This document shows, in pieces, positions 22,906-34,358 of a DNA stretch of 64,000 nt. Source of the DNA: Ctenosaura bakeri (taxonomy: Eukaryota; Chordata; Lepidosauria; Squamata; Iguanidae); contig CAOLHI010001823.1 of the NCBI GenBank assembly GCA_948474755.1, positions 186,001 through 250,000 of the forward strand, in the 5' to 3' direction. Under the pieces are notes generated by a model that ran no database searches, was not told the DNA's origin, and saw only the letters and a program-made list of their open reading frames with translations. The position numbers and the translations under genes are program-made. Positions within the stretch are counted from its first letter, which is position 1; each line of letters begins with the position of its first letter.

Positions 22906-24061
22906 CTCATTCAGAGAAGTTCAGAAAAAATTTATAGAATAGCACAACTGGTGCCGGTGTGGTGCCAGAAATGTGTGTTTCTCATTAACAAACCCAGAAC
23001 TTGGGAAAAGCTATTTTTTTGCACGACAGCTCTCAACATCCTTCAGGCAGTGTGGACACCATTTGATGTATCGGGTTCAAATCAAAAGTAGATCTTTCGG
23101 GGTTCGATTTGCCCACTGCTGCATTGCAAGATAACATGCTTTTGGCTCTGTGGTGGGGCTCAGACTAACAGCTTGCCATCTGAATGGGCCCTTTTATTTT
23201 TTCTCAGCCCTGGGTGGCAGGGGCAGGGGGCCCAGCAGGGGGTTATCGATATGCATATCTCTGCATGCTCAGTTGCATTTGGGAGTGCCTTAGCCTTCCT
23301 TCCATGAGTCTACTACCTAGAACTGCATAATATAACTCTTCAGCCTCACCACTCATGCAGCAAGCCCTCCTACCTCTTCAAAGGAAAAAAACAAAGAGGT
23401 ACCCTCTCTTAGATGCCCAGTACCATACATTCACAGCAATACCTCTCTTTGGGGCCGTACAATAACAACTTGGAAGCTGGGCCGGGAAATCCCCCAGAAC
23501 CTCTTGATGAAAAGCATTTCCCCAGCAGATGTTCAGCACAGCTCCATAGATCTGGTGGGACAGGAGGAATATGTTTTTATCCTGACCAGAGCTCTGGAAA
23601 AGTTACTTTTTTGAAATATAACACCCAGAACTTCCCAGATTCCTAGACAAGTAGTAGGCATGATCTCTGGAGGATGCTGAGGGTTGTGATCCAATATAGC
23701 TTTTCTCTAGTTTAATCTCAACAACAGGATTATTAAGAGAATGCTGGTATTTGCTTCTTTTCTTCCTTACAAGACATTTTTGTTTAATTTTTAAGACAGC
23801 CTTGTCAGTGCTGGAGTCATTAATCCAAGGGGGCCTTGGCATCTTTGGACAGACGAACTGCATTTCGGGGAAAGCATCACTGCCAGAAATAAGAAGTGCT
23901 TTACTGCCTAACATTTCCAAGTTTTTATAGATAAGAAGCAACCAATTGTCCCTCACAGATTTTTATGTAGTGGGCAAGTGGACTGCTGATTGCCGGGGGG
24001 CTGGTCATGCTGAGAGGGGCCGTAATCCATTTTGTGGTTTCTGTGGTTGTGATCTAGGAAA
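22906..24061. other. Intergenic sequence with a weak foldback near 23590-23700
   Basis: GGAAAAGTTACTTTTTTGAA at about 23594 has relatives at 32283 and 57463, suggesting a low-copy repeat. No gene was recognised. Confidence 0.4.
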
Positions 24062-25230
24062 TGATATGAGAATCAGAGTTGGAAGAGACCACAGGGGCCA
24101 TCCAGTCCAACCCTCTGCCATGCAGGAACACACATCAAAGCACTCCCAACAGATGGCCATCCAGCCTCTGTTTAAAAACCCCCAAAAGAAGGAGACTCCA
24201 CCACACTCCGAGACAGCATATTCCACTCCCAGAGAGCTCTGATCATCAGGAAATTCTTCCTAGGTTTAGGTGAAATCTGTTTTCCTGTAGTTTGAATCCC
24301 TTGCCCTTGTCCTAGCCTCTGGAGCAGTGGAAAACAAGCCCATTCCCTCTTTTATACATCCCTTCAAATATTTTAACATGGCTAAATCATGTCCCCTCTT
24401 AAACTTCTCTTCTGCAGACTAAACATACCCAACTCCCTAAGCTGTTCTTCAAAAGGGCATGGCTTTCAGACCCTCCCCCATTTTGGTTGCCCTCTCCGGG
24501 GGAAACCCCCAGCTTGTCAATATCCTCCTTGAATGAGGTACCCAGAACTGGACACAGTATTCCAGGTGAGATCTGACCAAAGCAGAATAGAGTGGTACTA
24601 TCATTTTCCTTTAGAACCCATACTTCTATTGATGCAACCAAAATTTATTGGCTTTCTTGGCTGCCACATCACACTGCTGACTCATGTTCAGCTCGTGGTT
24701 ACTAAGGGGAATTCCGCACACACTGTTACAGTCCCTTTTATTTACTTTAACACCTAGGGAATCTGGGCTTTGTAGTTTAGGGAGGGGCATATAGAACTCT
24801 GAGCCAGAGAGCTCCTTGGCCCCAAAAAAATACAAACCCCAGAATTCCACAGGATGTTGGAAGTGGAATAATGGCACTATAACAGTGTAGTGCAGAAAGG
24901 CCCTAAGAACTCCTAAACCCCTTTCACACATACTGTTGTCCAGCCAGGTGTCTCCCATCCTATATTTGTGCATTTCATTTTGTCTGCCTAGGTGAAGGAC
25001 CTTACATTTCTCTCTGTTGACATTCATTTTGTTAGCTTTGGCCCAGCTTTCAGTCTGTTAAGGTCATTTTGAATTTTGATCCTGTCCTCTGGGATGTAAA
25101 CAACCCCTCCCAATTTGGTGTCATCTGCAAATTTAATCAACATGCTCTCTATTCCTTCACCCAAGTCATTGATGAAGATGTTGTACAGCATTGGGCCCAG
25201 GACAGCCTGTGGCACCCCACCAGTCACTTT
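24062..25230 (-). mobile_element. CR1 LINE, 5'-truncated, with RT C-terminus and 3' UTR
   Basis: The 3' UTR occupies 24062-24660 (GTTGGAAGAGACCACAGGGG, AACCCTCTGCCATGCAGG, TCTGGAGCAGTGGAAAACAAG). The end of the CR1 RT follows, reading minus: [30 protein letters not shown] (the YxDD-type motif is FADD) and EKCKVLHLGRQNEMHKYRMG, then ELNMSQQCDVAAKKANKFWL. Between DTWLDNSMCERGLGV and the ELNMSQQ block the coding is interrupted by a MITE at about 24713-24906. The copy is old and inactive. Confidence 0.88.
24713..24906. mobile_element. Foldback MITE inserted in the CR1 element
   Basis: Left arm CCGCACACACTGTTACAG; right arm ends ACAGTGTAGTGCAGAAAGGCC. The interior has CTGGGCTTTGTAGTTTAGGG and GCCAGAGAGCTCCTTGG, then CCAGAATTCCACAGGATG and GAAGTGGAATAATGGC. 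It is the same family as 49031-49350, 50551-50714 and 59770-59984. hAT-like origin is likely but not shown. Confidence 0.75.
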
Positions 25231-25999
25231 TCTTCAAGATAAAGAGAAGCTATTGGTGAGCACCCTTTGGGTTTGGTCAGTCAACCAAATAACAGAAGAC
25301 TGTTGCAGACTGGTTTCTTTGTGATGTTCACAGAAACCTTTGAATTGGATGCCTTGTCCAGGTGGCAGAGGTATAGTGACTGCCATGACCAGAAGTTTAT
25401 CCCGGGAAATTTTTTTAAATCTCTTCTGGAAAAGAGCAGAAGAGGGTTCTGTTTTCCCCTTTTCTGTCTCAGTTTTTCAGTCAGATGGCTTCAATTGCAT
25501 GGTAATATATCTGTGTGTTCTCAAAGAGGTCACAGTCAGGGCAACCAGAGAAAGGCTATATAATATATAGCACAGTAAAGAGCAGGCCCTCCCTTTTTAA
25601 AATACACTGGGGCAGTTATTTCAGGCAGCAGATGCTGAGGGGAAAGGGGTGCTGGTGGAGCAGTGGAAAGGCATCGAGAGTACAGAGCTGTACGAGCCAA
25701 TAGGGCTGCTCTACACAACATAAATTAACCTCCTGCTTTTTATGGCCATTGGTTCTTATGCTGTTTACTTGTTTACTTCTTCACAAGTGAGAGATGCCGT
25801 AGTTTCTTGCCTTCACCACACTAATCATGAAAAGATTGAGGTTCATGTTAATTTCTAAAAGGGAAAAAGGTGACTATTATGTTTTTTTTAGAGTGCTTCC
25901 TACCTCCATTTAATGTGCTGTTTTCCCTCTTCTAGAGAGCACTTGGGAGAGGCGGGGAGGGGGAACCCAAAAGGCTGTTTTGGTGTAATTACTGTTCCC
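25231..25999. other. Sequence between the CR1 and DIRS elements
   Basis: Nothing recognised apart from diffuse low-complexity stretches. Confidence 0.4.
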
Positions 26000-26000
26000 T

Positions 26001-26150
26001 TCGTGGTCTCTGTGCCTTCATACACTAGGAGCTTTCACGCATGCCGGGGGGGGTTCGGAAGATTCTAGTAGCTTTTGGCTGCTTGGCGGGACCCCTCCCC
26101 CACGCCAGACTGCGCATGCTCCTCCCGCCCAGCAGCAGCCATCCCCAGGT
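26001..26150 (+). repeat. Left inverted terminal repeat of DIRS element
   Basis: It begins TCGTGGTCTCTGTGCCTTCA, then TACACTAGGAGC, and includes TTCGGAAGATTCTAGTAGC and TTTTGGCTGCTTGGCGGGAC. The reverse complement occurs at 31818-32007 at high identity; 31 bases (26001-26031) also match the internal complementary region perfectly. Confidence 0.9.
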
Positions 26151-26325
26151 TTTTTTCTCATCTGCCGTTGCGAACGGAAGGTTCTTGGCTTGTTCCTCGC
26201 TATTCGGACTGCATTGCTTGGCTTTTTGGATTTTCGGCTCGTTTTTTGACCTCGGCTTGGATTTCAAATTTGGTGGGCTCTTTCGATTTTCCCCCTCTCC
26301 TTCTTCTTCATTTTTGTCTTTTCCG

Positions 26326-27700
26326 ATGTCGGCAGCTCTTTTCAAAAACTGCACGTCCTGTGGGCAGAAAATCGCTCTTGCCGAAAAACCCCGGTTTTTT
26401 TTTTTGGGGGAGACCCACAAAACCCGGGCTTGCCCAATTTGCAGGGAGTTCACTGCCCAAACTCTGAGGGAAACCCGCTGTCCCGACTCAAGTATTTTTG
26501 TTGGGAACAGTCACTCCGGGAGGAGGACCCGCCAGTGCAAAGATGGCCGAGGCATCGAGACCGTCCTTTACCTCGACGGTATCCCGGGGGCTGCCATCAC
26601 GTCAACTTCGTCGGTATCGGGGGCCCGGGACCAACACAGCGCACGCCCATCGCAGCGCTCCCGCGGATTCCGAAGCTGTCTCCAGCGGCCAAGGCAGCGA
26701 AAGGAAAATTCCGCGATGGACCAGCCCCCAGAAGCGCCAAGGACACCGACCAAGGTGCAGAGGAAGCGGCCCGCCCCGGGGCAACGGGGAAAAAAAAAAG
26801 AAGGAGCGGAAAAAAAAGAGGAAGGAGAAGCGGCGCTCCTCTCCTAAGGAGACTTGCCCGCCAACCCCACCTCATACCCTGCTCCTGGAAATTTTCCGGA
26901 GGAGACTTAGAGCTTTTCCAAAGAGGATCTGGTCGTGGAGACCTTGCCCTCACCCGAACCACAGGTTCCCACGGAGGTGGAGCCTCAGCCTACCCGCCAT
27001 AGCTCAGAGGCTTGGGCAGAGGAGGTGACCGAACACCATCGGCCTTCGTCCAGGCATCGATCTGCCTCGTACAGGAGCTACTCTCACTCCCCAGAATTAA
27101 ATCAGGCCACCCTTTACCTCGGCGCTGAGAGGTGTCCAAGACCCACACCCGCGCCGCTCACAGGATTCCCGCTAACCCTTTTTCCCCCTATGTCGGCAGG
27201 TCCCTGCGGGAACCGGAATGGAGACATTACCCGGCAGAGACCGATCTATTCGCCATCAAATAGAGATCGGTACCATTACAGTCCCATTGAGTGCCCTAAA
27301 GGCGGTCCCCCGGCCCCCCTCCAGGCACGAGCGGGGGGCGCGAGCGCTCGCGTACCAGATCTCCATCTCCTCGAAACCGAGGGGAGAACCACCGGCGCAA
27401 CCAGCAATCTCACCGCCCTCGAGGGTTATATCTACTGCCACTCGCCCCGTCGAGTCCATAGCCACTCAGACGGTGGCCACAACAGTGACAACATCGGCGG
27501 CTGTGAAGGTGCACTCGGCAGTGGTTCCCATCGCCTCGGCCACCCAGACCACTGCGGCTACGGTACCGACCCCCAATACCAGCGGTACTGCTTCACTGCT
27601 CCCCCCCGGGGCACCGCACCGCAGGCTTCCCTGGCAAAGTCTCCAGAGCCCTCTGGGTCATCCTCTCCCCAGTCCAACTAGGGAACTGAGTCGGAGGACC
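26326..27700 (+). pseudogene. DIRS gag-like ORF1, frameshifted
   Basis: A likely start is ATG 26326 (MSAALFKNCTSCGQKIALAE). A Cys/His cluster follows (CTSC ... ETHKTRACPIC), a zinc-binding-like N-terminus typical of DIRS gag. The frame runs to 26847, then coding-like, Pro/Ser/Arg-rich sequence continues in other frames to about 27.7 kb. Gag proteins of this group are poorly conserved, so the assignment rests on position and the N-terminal cluster. Confidence 0.6.
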
Positions 27701-28861
27701 TGACGCTGGCCTCACACAAGTCGCCCCCGCTGGGGCTTCGGGAACCAACGCTGGAGACAGCGCCCGAAGATGTCCAACACCTCTTAGCCATGCTTCTACG
27801 GATGGCGGCGACCCTCAGCCTGAAGGTGGCACAGCCCGAGCCTGAGGAGGAGGACCCCCGGGTTTTTGAGCTGGTGGAGGCCCCCCGCAGCAGGCTGCTG
27901 CCCCGCTCCCTCTCTTACCCAAGCTGCTTAAGGCCGTCAAACAGCCATGGGACAAAGCGGCGTCCGCTCAGCCGATCCCTCCTCGACTGGAGCACCTGTA
28001 CCGGACACAGAAGGAGAAGGCGGACTTCCTCTTCAGCCACCCGGTACCGAACTCCATGGTGGTGGAGTTCGCACAGGTCAAGGGAGGGAACAGGGCCCAC
28101 ACCACACCGCCGGACCGAGAGGGCCGCAAGCTAGACACTTTCGGGAGGAGGTTCTACACCGCCTCCTCCCCCAACATTAGAGTGTCTAATCCAGGATGCC
28201 CCCGCGGCATACCAGCGTTAAATTCTTCCCACCAGCTCGCCCCTCTCCTGACCAGCCTCCCGGAGGAGAACCGCGCTACTGCCTCCCAACTCTACAACGA
28301 GGCCGTAGCGATCTCCAGCCAGCAGATCCTATCCTTGAATCACGCCGTGGAGGTCGCTTCGAGAGTGATGGTTGGCTCGGTCGCGCTCCGCCAGCACGCG
28401 TGGCTTTTCTCATCTGGCCCGCAGGAGGACACCCGGAAGCAGATCGAGGATCTCCCCCCTTTTATGGCCAGGGGCTCTTCAATTCTGCCATGGACAAACG
28501 ATGGACTCCATCATCAAGGCCCGACTAATGGCCAAGAAGATGGGGATCCACCAACCGTCTCAGTCCCGGTCCTCCGCATCGCGCCAATCCTGGTGGGCGG
28601 TCCTCGGTGGCCCTTACCAAAAAGGTCCACCCACTCCACCCAATCTCTACCGTCGACTGCCTCCTCCGCCCGGAGAACCTTCCGATGACGACCGGCTCCG
28701 GCCGCAAAAAAACCATCTTCTGAGGCGAAATTTCCCGGGTTTTTAGGGTTTCCGCAGGTCGCCGCTGCTACCATCTTTCAGCCTGCCAGCGCTCCTTCAA
28801 AAATAAACCGGCCCCGGCCCGACACCTCGCCGAGTGGCGCCACGTCACCACGGACTCTTGG

Positions 28862-30230
28862 GTGCTTTCCATCGTCCATCTTGGCTACACCATAGAGTTT
28901 CACGATATTCTGCCGCGAGGATCACCTTTCCAGCCCGGCCCTGCTGGAAAGATCCAGTCCCTTCTTCAAAAAGGGGGCGATCGAGACACTCCCCCCCCTT
29001 TGGCCTCCAACACCGGCTTCTTCTCCCAGTACTTCACGGTACCAAAGCCCGACGGGACCTTGCGGCCCATCCTGGACCTCAGGGGGGTAAACAACTTCAT
29101 CCACCCCAGAAAGTTCAAGATGGGAACCTTTCTTCATCCCCCCTTTCCTTTTTCCCGAGGAGACTGGTTCGCCTCCATAGATCTCAAGGACGCTTACTTC
29201 CATATTGCCATCCGTCCTCAACACAGATGATACCTACGGTTCGCGGTCGATGACACCTGCTACCAGTACAAGGTGCTACCGTTTGGCCTTTCCACTGCGC
29301 CCAGGGTCTTCACCAAATGCATGGCCCCAGTGGCAATCCCCCCCTGAGAACGAAAGGGGGCCCCTCTACCACTACCTGGACGACTGGCTCCTGGGGGCCG
29401 CCCCCAGAAAACTCTATGCCGACATTCATCGGACTCTAACGCTCCTGACCCGACTGGGGCTCCGGGTCAACCCCAAGAAGTCCCACCTCGAGCTGACGAG
29501 GGGTCGACTTCATCGGCGCCACCTTGGACTCGCTATCGGCCAGGGCCTTCCTACTGACTGATCGGGCACGAACTCTACGCCAGGCCGCGCTCGGAAACCC
29601 CCCCCGGGCCCCCGAGGGTGTCGGGGAGGAGGATCCAACAAACCCCCCCAAAATGGCCTCCACTACCTCCGGGGAGGACCTCTCCAAAGGCCCCCCGCCC
29701 CCACCCTACAACATTGGTTCGTCCGAGCCTTCAACCCGCTCCACGATGTTCAAAGCAGGCACCTTACAGTACCGTCGAACGTCCGGGGAAAACCCCCCTC
29801 TGGTGGCAGTCCTATGACCACCTCCTCTCCGGGAGCCCTTCCGACAACAGACTCTGAACGTCACAGTGACCATGGACGCCCCCCCCCTATGGCTGGGGGG
29901 CCCCCTCCTCCCGGGGAACTCGGAGTCCGGGGGTGGTGGATGGACGACGAGACCACCCTCTACATCAACGCTCTCGAGCTCCTTGCCATATTCAAAGCCC
30001 TGAGACAACACGGGCGGCGGTCTGCTACGTCAAACAAGGCGGCATTCCCTTCACCAAACCCCGCTCAACATTGCCCTGGACCTCTGGAAAGGGCCCCACC
30101 CCCCGGGTCCCCCCAGTGGCGGTTCACCTGGCTGGGCAGGAGAACACCACAGCGGATGCGCTCAGCAGGGACACCTCCTCCCACCACGAGTGGTCCCTCT
30201 CCGGCAGAGCGTTCCAGATGATACGGGACT
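28862..30230 (+). pseudogene. DIRS RT / RNase H region, broken by stops and frameshifts
   Basis: RT motifs in order: YFTVPKPDGTLRPILDLRG, then SIDLKDAYFHIAIRPQHR (motif A, catalytic Asp), then a TGA at 29227 where the family has Arg (CGA), YLRFAVDD and VLPFGLSTAPRVFTK, then YHYLDDWLL (YxDD) near 29368-29394 and LRVNPKKSHLEL. The RNase H region follows, with an LYINALELLAIFKALR block near 29958-30005 and VHLAGQENTTADALSRDTSS near 30121-30180, spread over different frames. The polymerase would copy DIRS RNA into single-stranded circular cDNA. This copy is inactive. Confidence 0.88.
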
Positions 30231-30530
30231 GCTGGGGCGAACCCAATTTTAATTTTTGTACCCCGGGACAAACAAATGCCGCCGTTTCTGTTCGAGAGCC
30301 GGCCGTGACTGCAACTCCATCGGGGACGCCTTCCAATTCCCGGAACGAGGGACTCCTCTATGCGTTTCCCCCATTTCCCCTCCTTTGGTCGCGTGATCTC
30401 CAAGATCCTTTGCCGACCGAGCGGACGTCGTTTCGGGGGGGCCCCCTACTGGCCAAGGCAACACTGGTTCGCGCCCCCCCTCGAGGCCGCCCGCACCCCC
30501 GCCTAGGCTCCCGCCGACGCCGGACCTTGG

Positions 30531-31634
30531 GTGTCCCACTTCGACGGCCGCGTACTTTACCCCCGACCTGCCGCTCTTGGCCCTCCATGCCTGGAGGATA
30601 TCGCCGTAGCCGACCCTATCATCGGGAACGTCCTGATGGTGGCTAGAAAAGAATTGACGTGCCGCAAAAACCACTACAAGTGGCGCTGCTTCGTAACCTT
30701 CGCTAACGAAGGGGGAAAATGTATTTCCCCCGTCAACATGCCTACTGTGCTCCACTTCCTTCTCCATCTGCGCCAGCAGGGCCTCACCTTTCCATCCCTG
30801 AAAAAATTACCCCGCCGCTATCGTGGCCTACCAACCGCCCCGATCCCCGTCGGCATCGCTTTTTTTTAGATGGTACTGTCAAAACAGTTCCTGAAAAGCC
30901 TCCAACATCTGTACCCGCCGGTATTGCCGCCGCTACCACCGTGGTCCCTCTCTCTGGTGCTCTCGCAGCTCACCAAACCGCCCCTTTAGCCCATGGGACT
31001 GCTGACGATAGGCTTCTTACCTGGAAGACTGCTTTCTTGGTGGCCGTCACCTTGGCCAGGCGTGCTGGAGAGCTGACGGCCTTGAGGACGACGAACCCTA
31101 CCTCATCTTCCACGGAGACAAAAGGCGTCCTCCAACCCCCACATCTCCTTTTTACCAAAGGTGGTCTCCAACTTCCATCTCCCAAACCCGGACATCATCC
31201 TGCTGTCCTTCTTCCCGGACCCACGACACTGTTGGAGTGGTCCCTTCACTCCCTGGACGTGCGTTGGGCTCTGGCGTTCTATAGGGGGCAGGACTGCCCC
31301 CTTCAGACAATCACCCACCTGTTTGTCTGCTATGGCGATCGACGAAAAGGCCATAAGGTTTCCACCCAACGGTTCTCCAAGTGGGTGGCACAGACCATCG
31401 AACTGGCGTATGAGCTTGCCAGGAAGCCTCCTCCAGCTCTCCTCTGGGCCCACTCAACCAGGGCCATGGCCATGTCCCAGCCCCCCTTTAGAGGTGTTGA
31501 CCTGCCTGAACTCTGCCGTGTGGCGACCTGGTCTCAACCCCTTTACCTTCATGCGCCACTACAGGCTAGACTGCCGGTTGCGCAGAGATGCTCGGTTTGG
31601 ACGTGAGGTTCTGGCTTCCGTGCTGAGGACCTGA
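30531..31634 (+). pseudogene. DIRS tyrosine recombinase region, frameshifted
   Basis: Catalytic pieces remain: LVAVTLARRAGELTAL (first Arg) near 31037-31083, AHSTRAMAMS (H-x2-R) near 31447-31476, and FMRHYRLDC (nucleophilic Tyr) near 31548-31574 in another frame. The spacing and order match the phage-integrase-like recombinase of DIRS elements, which inserts circular cDNA without the target duplication made by DDE integrases. Frameshifts separate the motifs. Confidence 0.85.
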
Positions 31635-31663
31635 CCCGCCATCCAACCGGTAAGCTACACAGT

Positions 31664-31760
31664 CTCCTAGTGTATGAAGGCACAGAGACCACGAAAAAGA
31701 AGAACAGGTTGCTTACCCCTTTAAATGTGGTTCTTCGAGTGGTCATCTGTGCCATCATAC
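31664..31760 (+). repeat. DIRS internal complementary region
   Basis: Bases 31664-31694 are the perfect reverse complement of the left end 26001-26031. Bases 31699-31760 are the reverse complement, with changes, of the right end 31949-32007; the last 24 (31737-31760) are perfect. This is the proposed template for joining the two ends into a circle. Confidence 0.9.
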
Positions 31761-31817
31761 ACACCCACCCTTCCTTCCCCTCTTTTTAAGGGCCCCGTGT
31801 CACTATGGCGGACTAAG

Positions 31818-32007
31818 AACTGGGGGAGTGGCCGCTGCTCGGCGGGAGGAGCATGCACAGTACCGGCGTGGGGGAGGGGTCCCGCCAAGCAGCCAAAAGC
31901 TACTAGAATCTTCCGAAAGTTTCCCCCACATGCGCAAAAGCTCCTAATGTATGATGGCACAGATGACCACTCAAAACCACAGTTACAGGTAAAACAACCT
32001 GTTCTTT
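31818..32007 (+). repeat. Right inverted terminal repeat of DIRS element
   Basis: It contains CCGCCAAGCAGCCAAAAGCT and ACTAGAATCTTCCGAA and ends ACAACCTGTTCTTT, extending past the portion shared with the left repeat into the part copied in the internal complementary region. Confidence 0.88.
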
Positions 32008-32999
32008 CCAAAGCAGGAACACTAACCACACAAGGTTAAATTCAACATATGCTGGTGGCTGCCAATGGGGGTCCTTTTCCCTCCTCCTTTTCCCCCGTGC
32101 CCTGGTATGATCCGTCTTGACTTTTGTATCACCTCTGTGTATATTACTAATAAATAATCTTTCTGGGAACCATAACCACAAACCAAACCTCCAAGGGAGC
32201 AATGGTGGCTTAGGACTAAGAGCCTCTTTCTCACACCCCCCATTCTTGGGAGGAAGCAGAGAGAATCTCAGAATCCAGAGCTCAGAAAAGTTACTTCCTG
32301 AACTACAGCTCTCAGAACCCCTCACTGCTGATAGTCAACAAAGTAATTTTTCAGAGCCATCTGTGCAGAAACACTAGTGAACAGCTGGCCAGCAGGCCAC
32401 GGGACAAAATGGGTGCATCCATGTGAGAGGGGCTATTTCCCAGCTGATCTGGTGAGACCAGAGAACTGTTTGCATGTATCACATGAAAAAAGTGGGAGAG
32501 AAACTGAAAAACTAATACATTGACTTGGTCAGGTTTAAAGTCCAGGGCTTAATCATTACCAAAGGCTGTGCTGGACATGTGTCCCCTAATCCCAGATGGG
32601 CAATGCCAATCACACATTGCATTTCTTTATTATTTTTTATTTCATGTTTTGGGAAAGAACTTGGGCACTTTATTCAGGGTGATATGTTTAAGGGTCCTTG
32701 GCTTTCATTATTTCCTCCAAAAGGGAAATTTGAGCAGATACAACCTTTCAAGCTTGAAGGATAAGCTGTTATCTGTTTGAATAATTTCTTTCACAGCTCT
32801 TAAAAGGTACAAATAAGCAAATGTTTTTGAATTCATGTAGTCCCTTGACACAATCTGAGTTTTCTTTGTTTAGAAGACTGAGTCATTGACATGTCAAAAA
32901 AAAGAATTATAAGCAATAATGTCCAAACATACCAGGAGAGTTAGTGGTTAATGGCCGAATTCTCTATGACAATTATGAATGCATGACCTAGAGTTATGG
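32008..32999. other. Intergenic sequence with a foldback near 32275-32370
   Basis: Around 32283-32358 a GAAAAGTTACTTCCTGAACT arm is followed by AAGTAATTTTTCAGAGCC, a short inverted repeat of the type also seen near 23594 and 57463. Nothing else was recognised. Confidence 0.45.
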
Positions 33000-33234
33000 A
33001 GCCCTGGTGGCGCAGTGGTTAAATGCCAGTACTGCAAGCTACAAGGTTGTGAGTTCGATCCTGCCGGGCTCGAAGGTTGACTCAGCCTTCCATCCTTTCA
33101 CAGGTCGGTAAAATGAGTACCCAGCTTGTTGGGGGCATGTATAGAAATGTTTCAAAGTACATGCTATTTGTAAGTTGTTCGCCACCTCGATCCATATGGA
33201 GAGGCGGGATACAAATAAATAATAATAATAAAAA
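33000..33234 (+). repeat. tRNA-derived SINE with AATAAT tail
   Basis: The head has box A TGGCGCAGTGGTTAA (33007 on) and box B GGTTGTGAGTTCGATCC (about 33045-33061). A tRNA-unrelated body follows (TCAGCCTTCCATCCTTTCAC, GTAAAATGAGTACCCAGC), then GGCGGGATACAAATAAATAA and an AATAATAATA tail. Promoter boxes are well kept, so this is a fairly young copy. It is not a functional tRNA gene because the acceptor stem does not close. Confidence 0.85.
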
Positions 33235-34010
33235 AATGTACTTGTGACTTTTACATATTCATGATCCCTAGTTTAGCGGCTATTTAGGGACTGTGAAAAT
33301 CCTCCAATCCCCACTTACTGGGAAGCAGCTGCCATGATTGATGGGTTATCTGTCCCCTGTCAGTCAGGAAGTAGCTGCCTGACAGTCCCCCCCCTTGTGC
33401 AAGTGATCTCCAGTCTAGGTAGGAATTGTGGCAGCTATTCTTGCTTCTGTCTCTCACAGAATCACAGGGGGGATGTCACTGTTTCCCAATCAACAGGGGA
33501 ACAGACCCCTTTCTTTTGAAGAGACTGCTGTCTAGTAAGTGGGGACTGAGAAAATTGTGATGGACTTTATTGTGCAACACCGTAACTACAGTGCCAACAC
33601 ATCTGTAAATCTCCTACAGTATTCTAGCTAGAATAAAAACTATCAAATGCCCACTCATGGCATTTGGGATTCTGGAGTGTCCCCTGCCCTCTGTAATCTT
33701 TATTTCCAGTCTACAAAATAATATGATTTTATCTCTTGATCTTCTTCTGGGAATCCTGCAAAGGGGTAGGGAAATTTTCTCTGGAGGTATGAGCAGAAAA
33801 TTGTGATATTAAAAAAAGATTCTAAGAAACTCTGGCAAGTATGTAGCAGTAAATTTCAAAGTGTCAGGCTATATTCTCCTGTAGTTTGTAGGAGAATCTG
33901 TAGGCATGCATTCAAGATAAATGTAGATAGAAAATATATTACAGCCTGCTTTATACTTAAAAGGGTTAATATTCTGGTTAATTGAAAGCTCTACCATAAA
34001 ATACAGACAT
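33235..34010. other. Intergenic sequence
   Basis: No gene or family recognised. Confidence 0.4.
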
Positions 34011-34011
34011 C

Positions 34012-34045
<34 letters not shown>

Positions 34046-34048
34046 TAT
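34011..34048. repeat. (AATC)n microsatellite
   Basis: About eight tandem AATC units, the last ones degenerate. Confidence 0.9.
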
Positions 34049-34109
34049 CAACCAACCCACTCATAAAAAAAAATCTCACTATTAAGTTTAAGGCAAGAGT
34101 TTGTTATTA

Positions 34110-34344
34110 ACTGCTGCTAAGTCAACTTTAACTTATGGCAACCCTATGAGTGTCAGACCTCTAAGTCACCCTCTCACCAACATCCTTGTTCAGGTCTTGT
34201 GGATTCAAGGCTATGGCTTCCTTGATTGGGTCCATCCATCTGTAATGTGGTCTTCCTTCTTTTCCTACTGCCTCTACCTTACCAAGCTCTATTGTCTTTT
34301 CTAGTGAATCATCTCAAGATATGGCCAAAGTATGGCAGTCTCAG
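34110..34344 (-). mobile_element. BovB/RTE-like LINE fragment, part 1 (3' side)
   Basis: GTCAACTTTAACTTATGGCA, GGCTTCCTTGATTGGGTCCA and ATTGTCTTTTCTAGTGAATC belong to a BovB/RTE-like 3' region read in antisense. The same element resumes after L1 copy 2 at 38243, so it was split by that insertion. Confidence 0.7.
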
Positions 34345-34358
34345 TCATCTTGGCTCCT
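34345..34358. repeat. Left target-site duplication of L1 copy 2
   Basis: TCATCTTGGCTCCT, repeated exactly at 38229-38242. A poly-T run follows. Confidence 0.9.

Larger units (their letters stand above)
26000..32007 (+). mobile_element. DIRS-type tyrosine-recombinase retrotransposon, near complete but inactive
   Basis: A 6.0-kb GC- and CpG-rich block whose ends are inverted repeats of about 150 bases (26001-26150 and 31818-32007). The internal order is gag-like, RT, RNase H, tyrosine recombinase. A composite internal complementary region at 31664-31760 is complementary first to the left terminus and then to the right terminus. This architecture defines DIRS elements. Reading frames are broken by frameshifts and stop codons, several explained by CGA to TGA change. 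No target-site duplication was seen, as expected for this order. Confidence 0.9.

Noticed and set aside
26430..27028. Two long + strand frames with basic, Pro-rich proteins
   Set aside because: GC-rich, low-stop DNA in the DIRS gag region; these are alternative frames of the decayed gag, not separate genes.
33000..33075. Possible tRNA gene
   Set aside because: Box A and B are good, but no acceptor stem or proper anticodon arm closes, and a SINE body and AATAAT tail follow. It is a tRNA-derived SINE.
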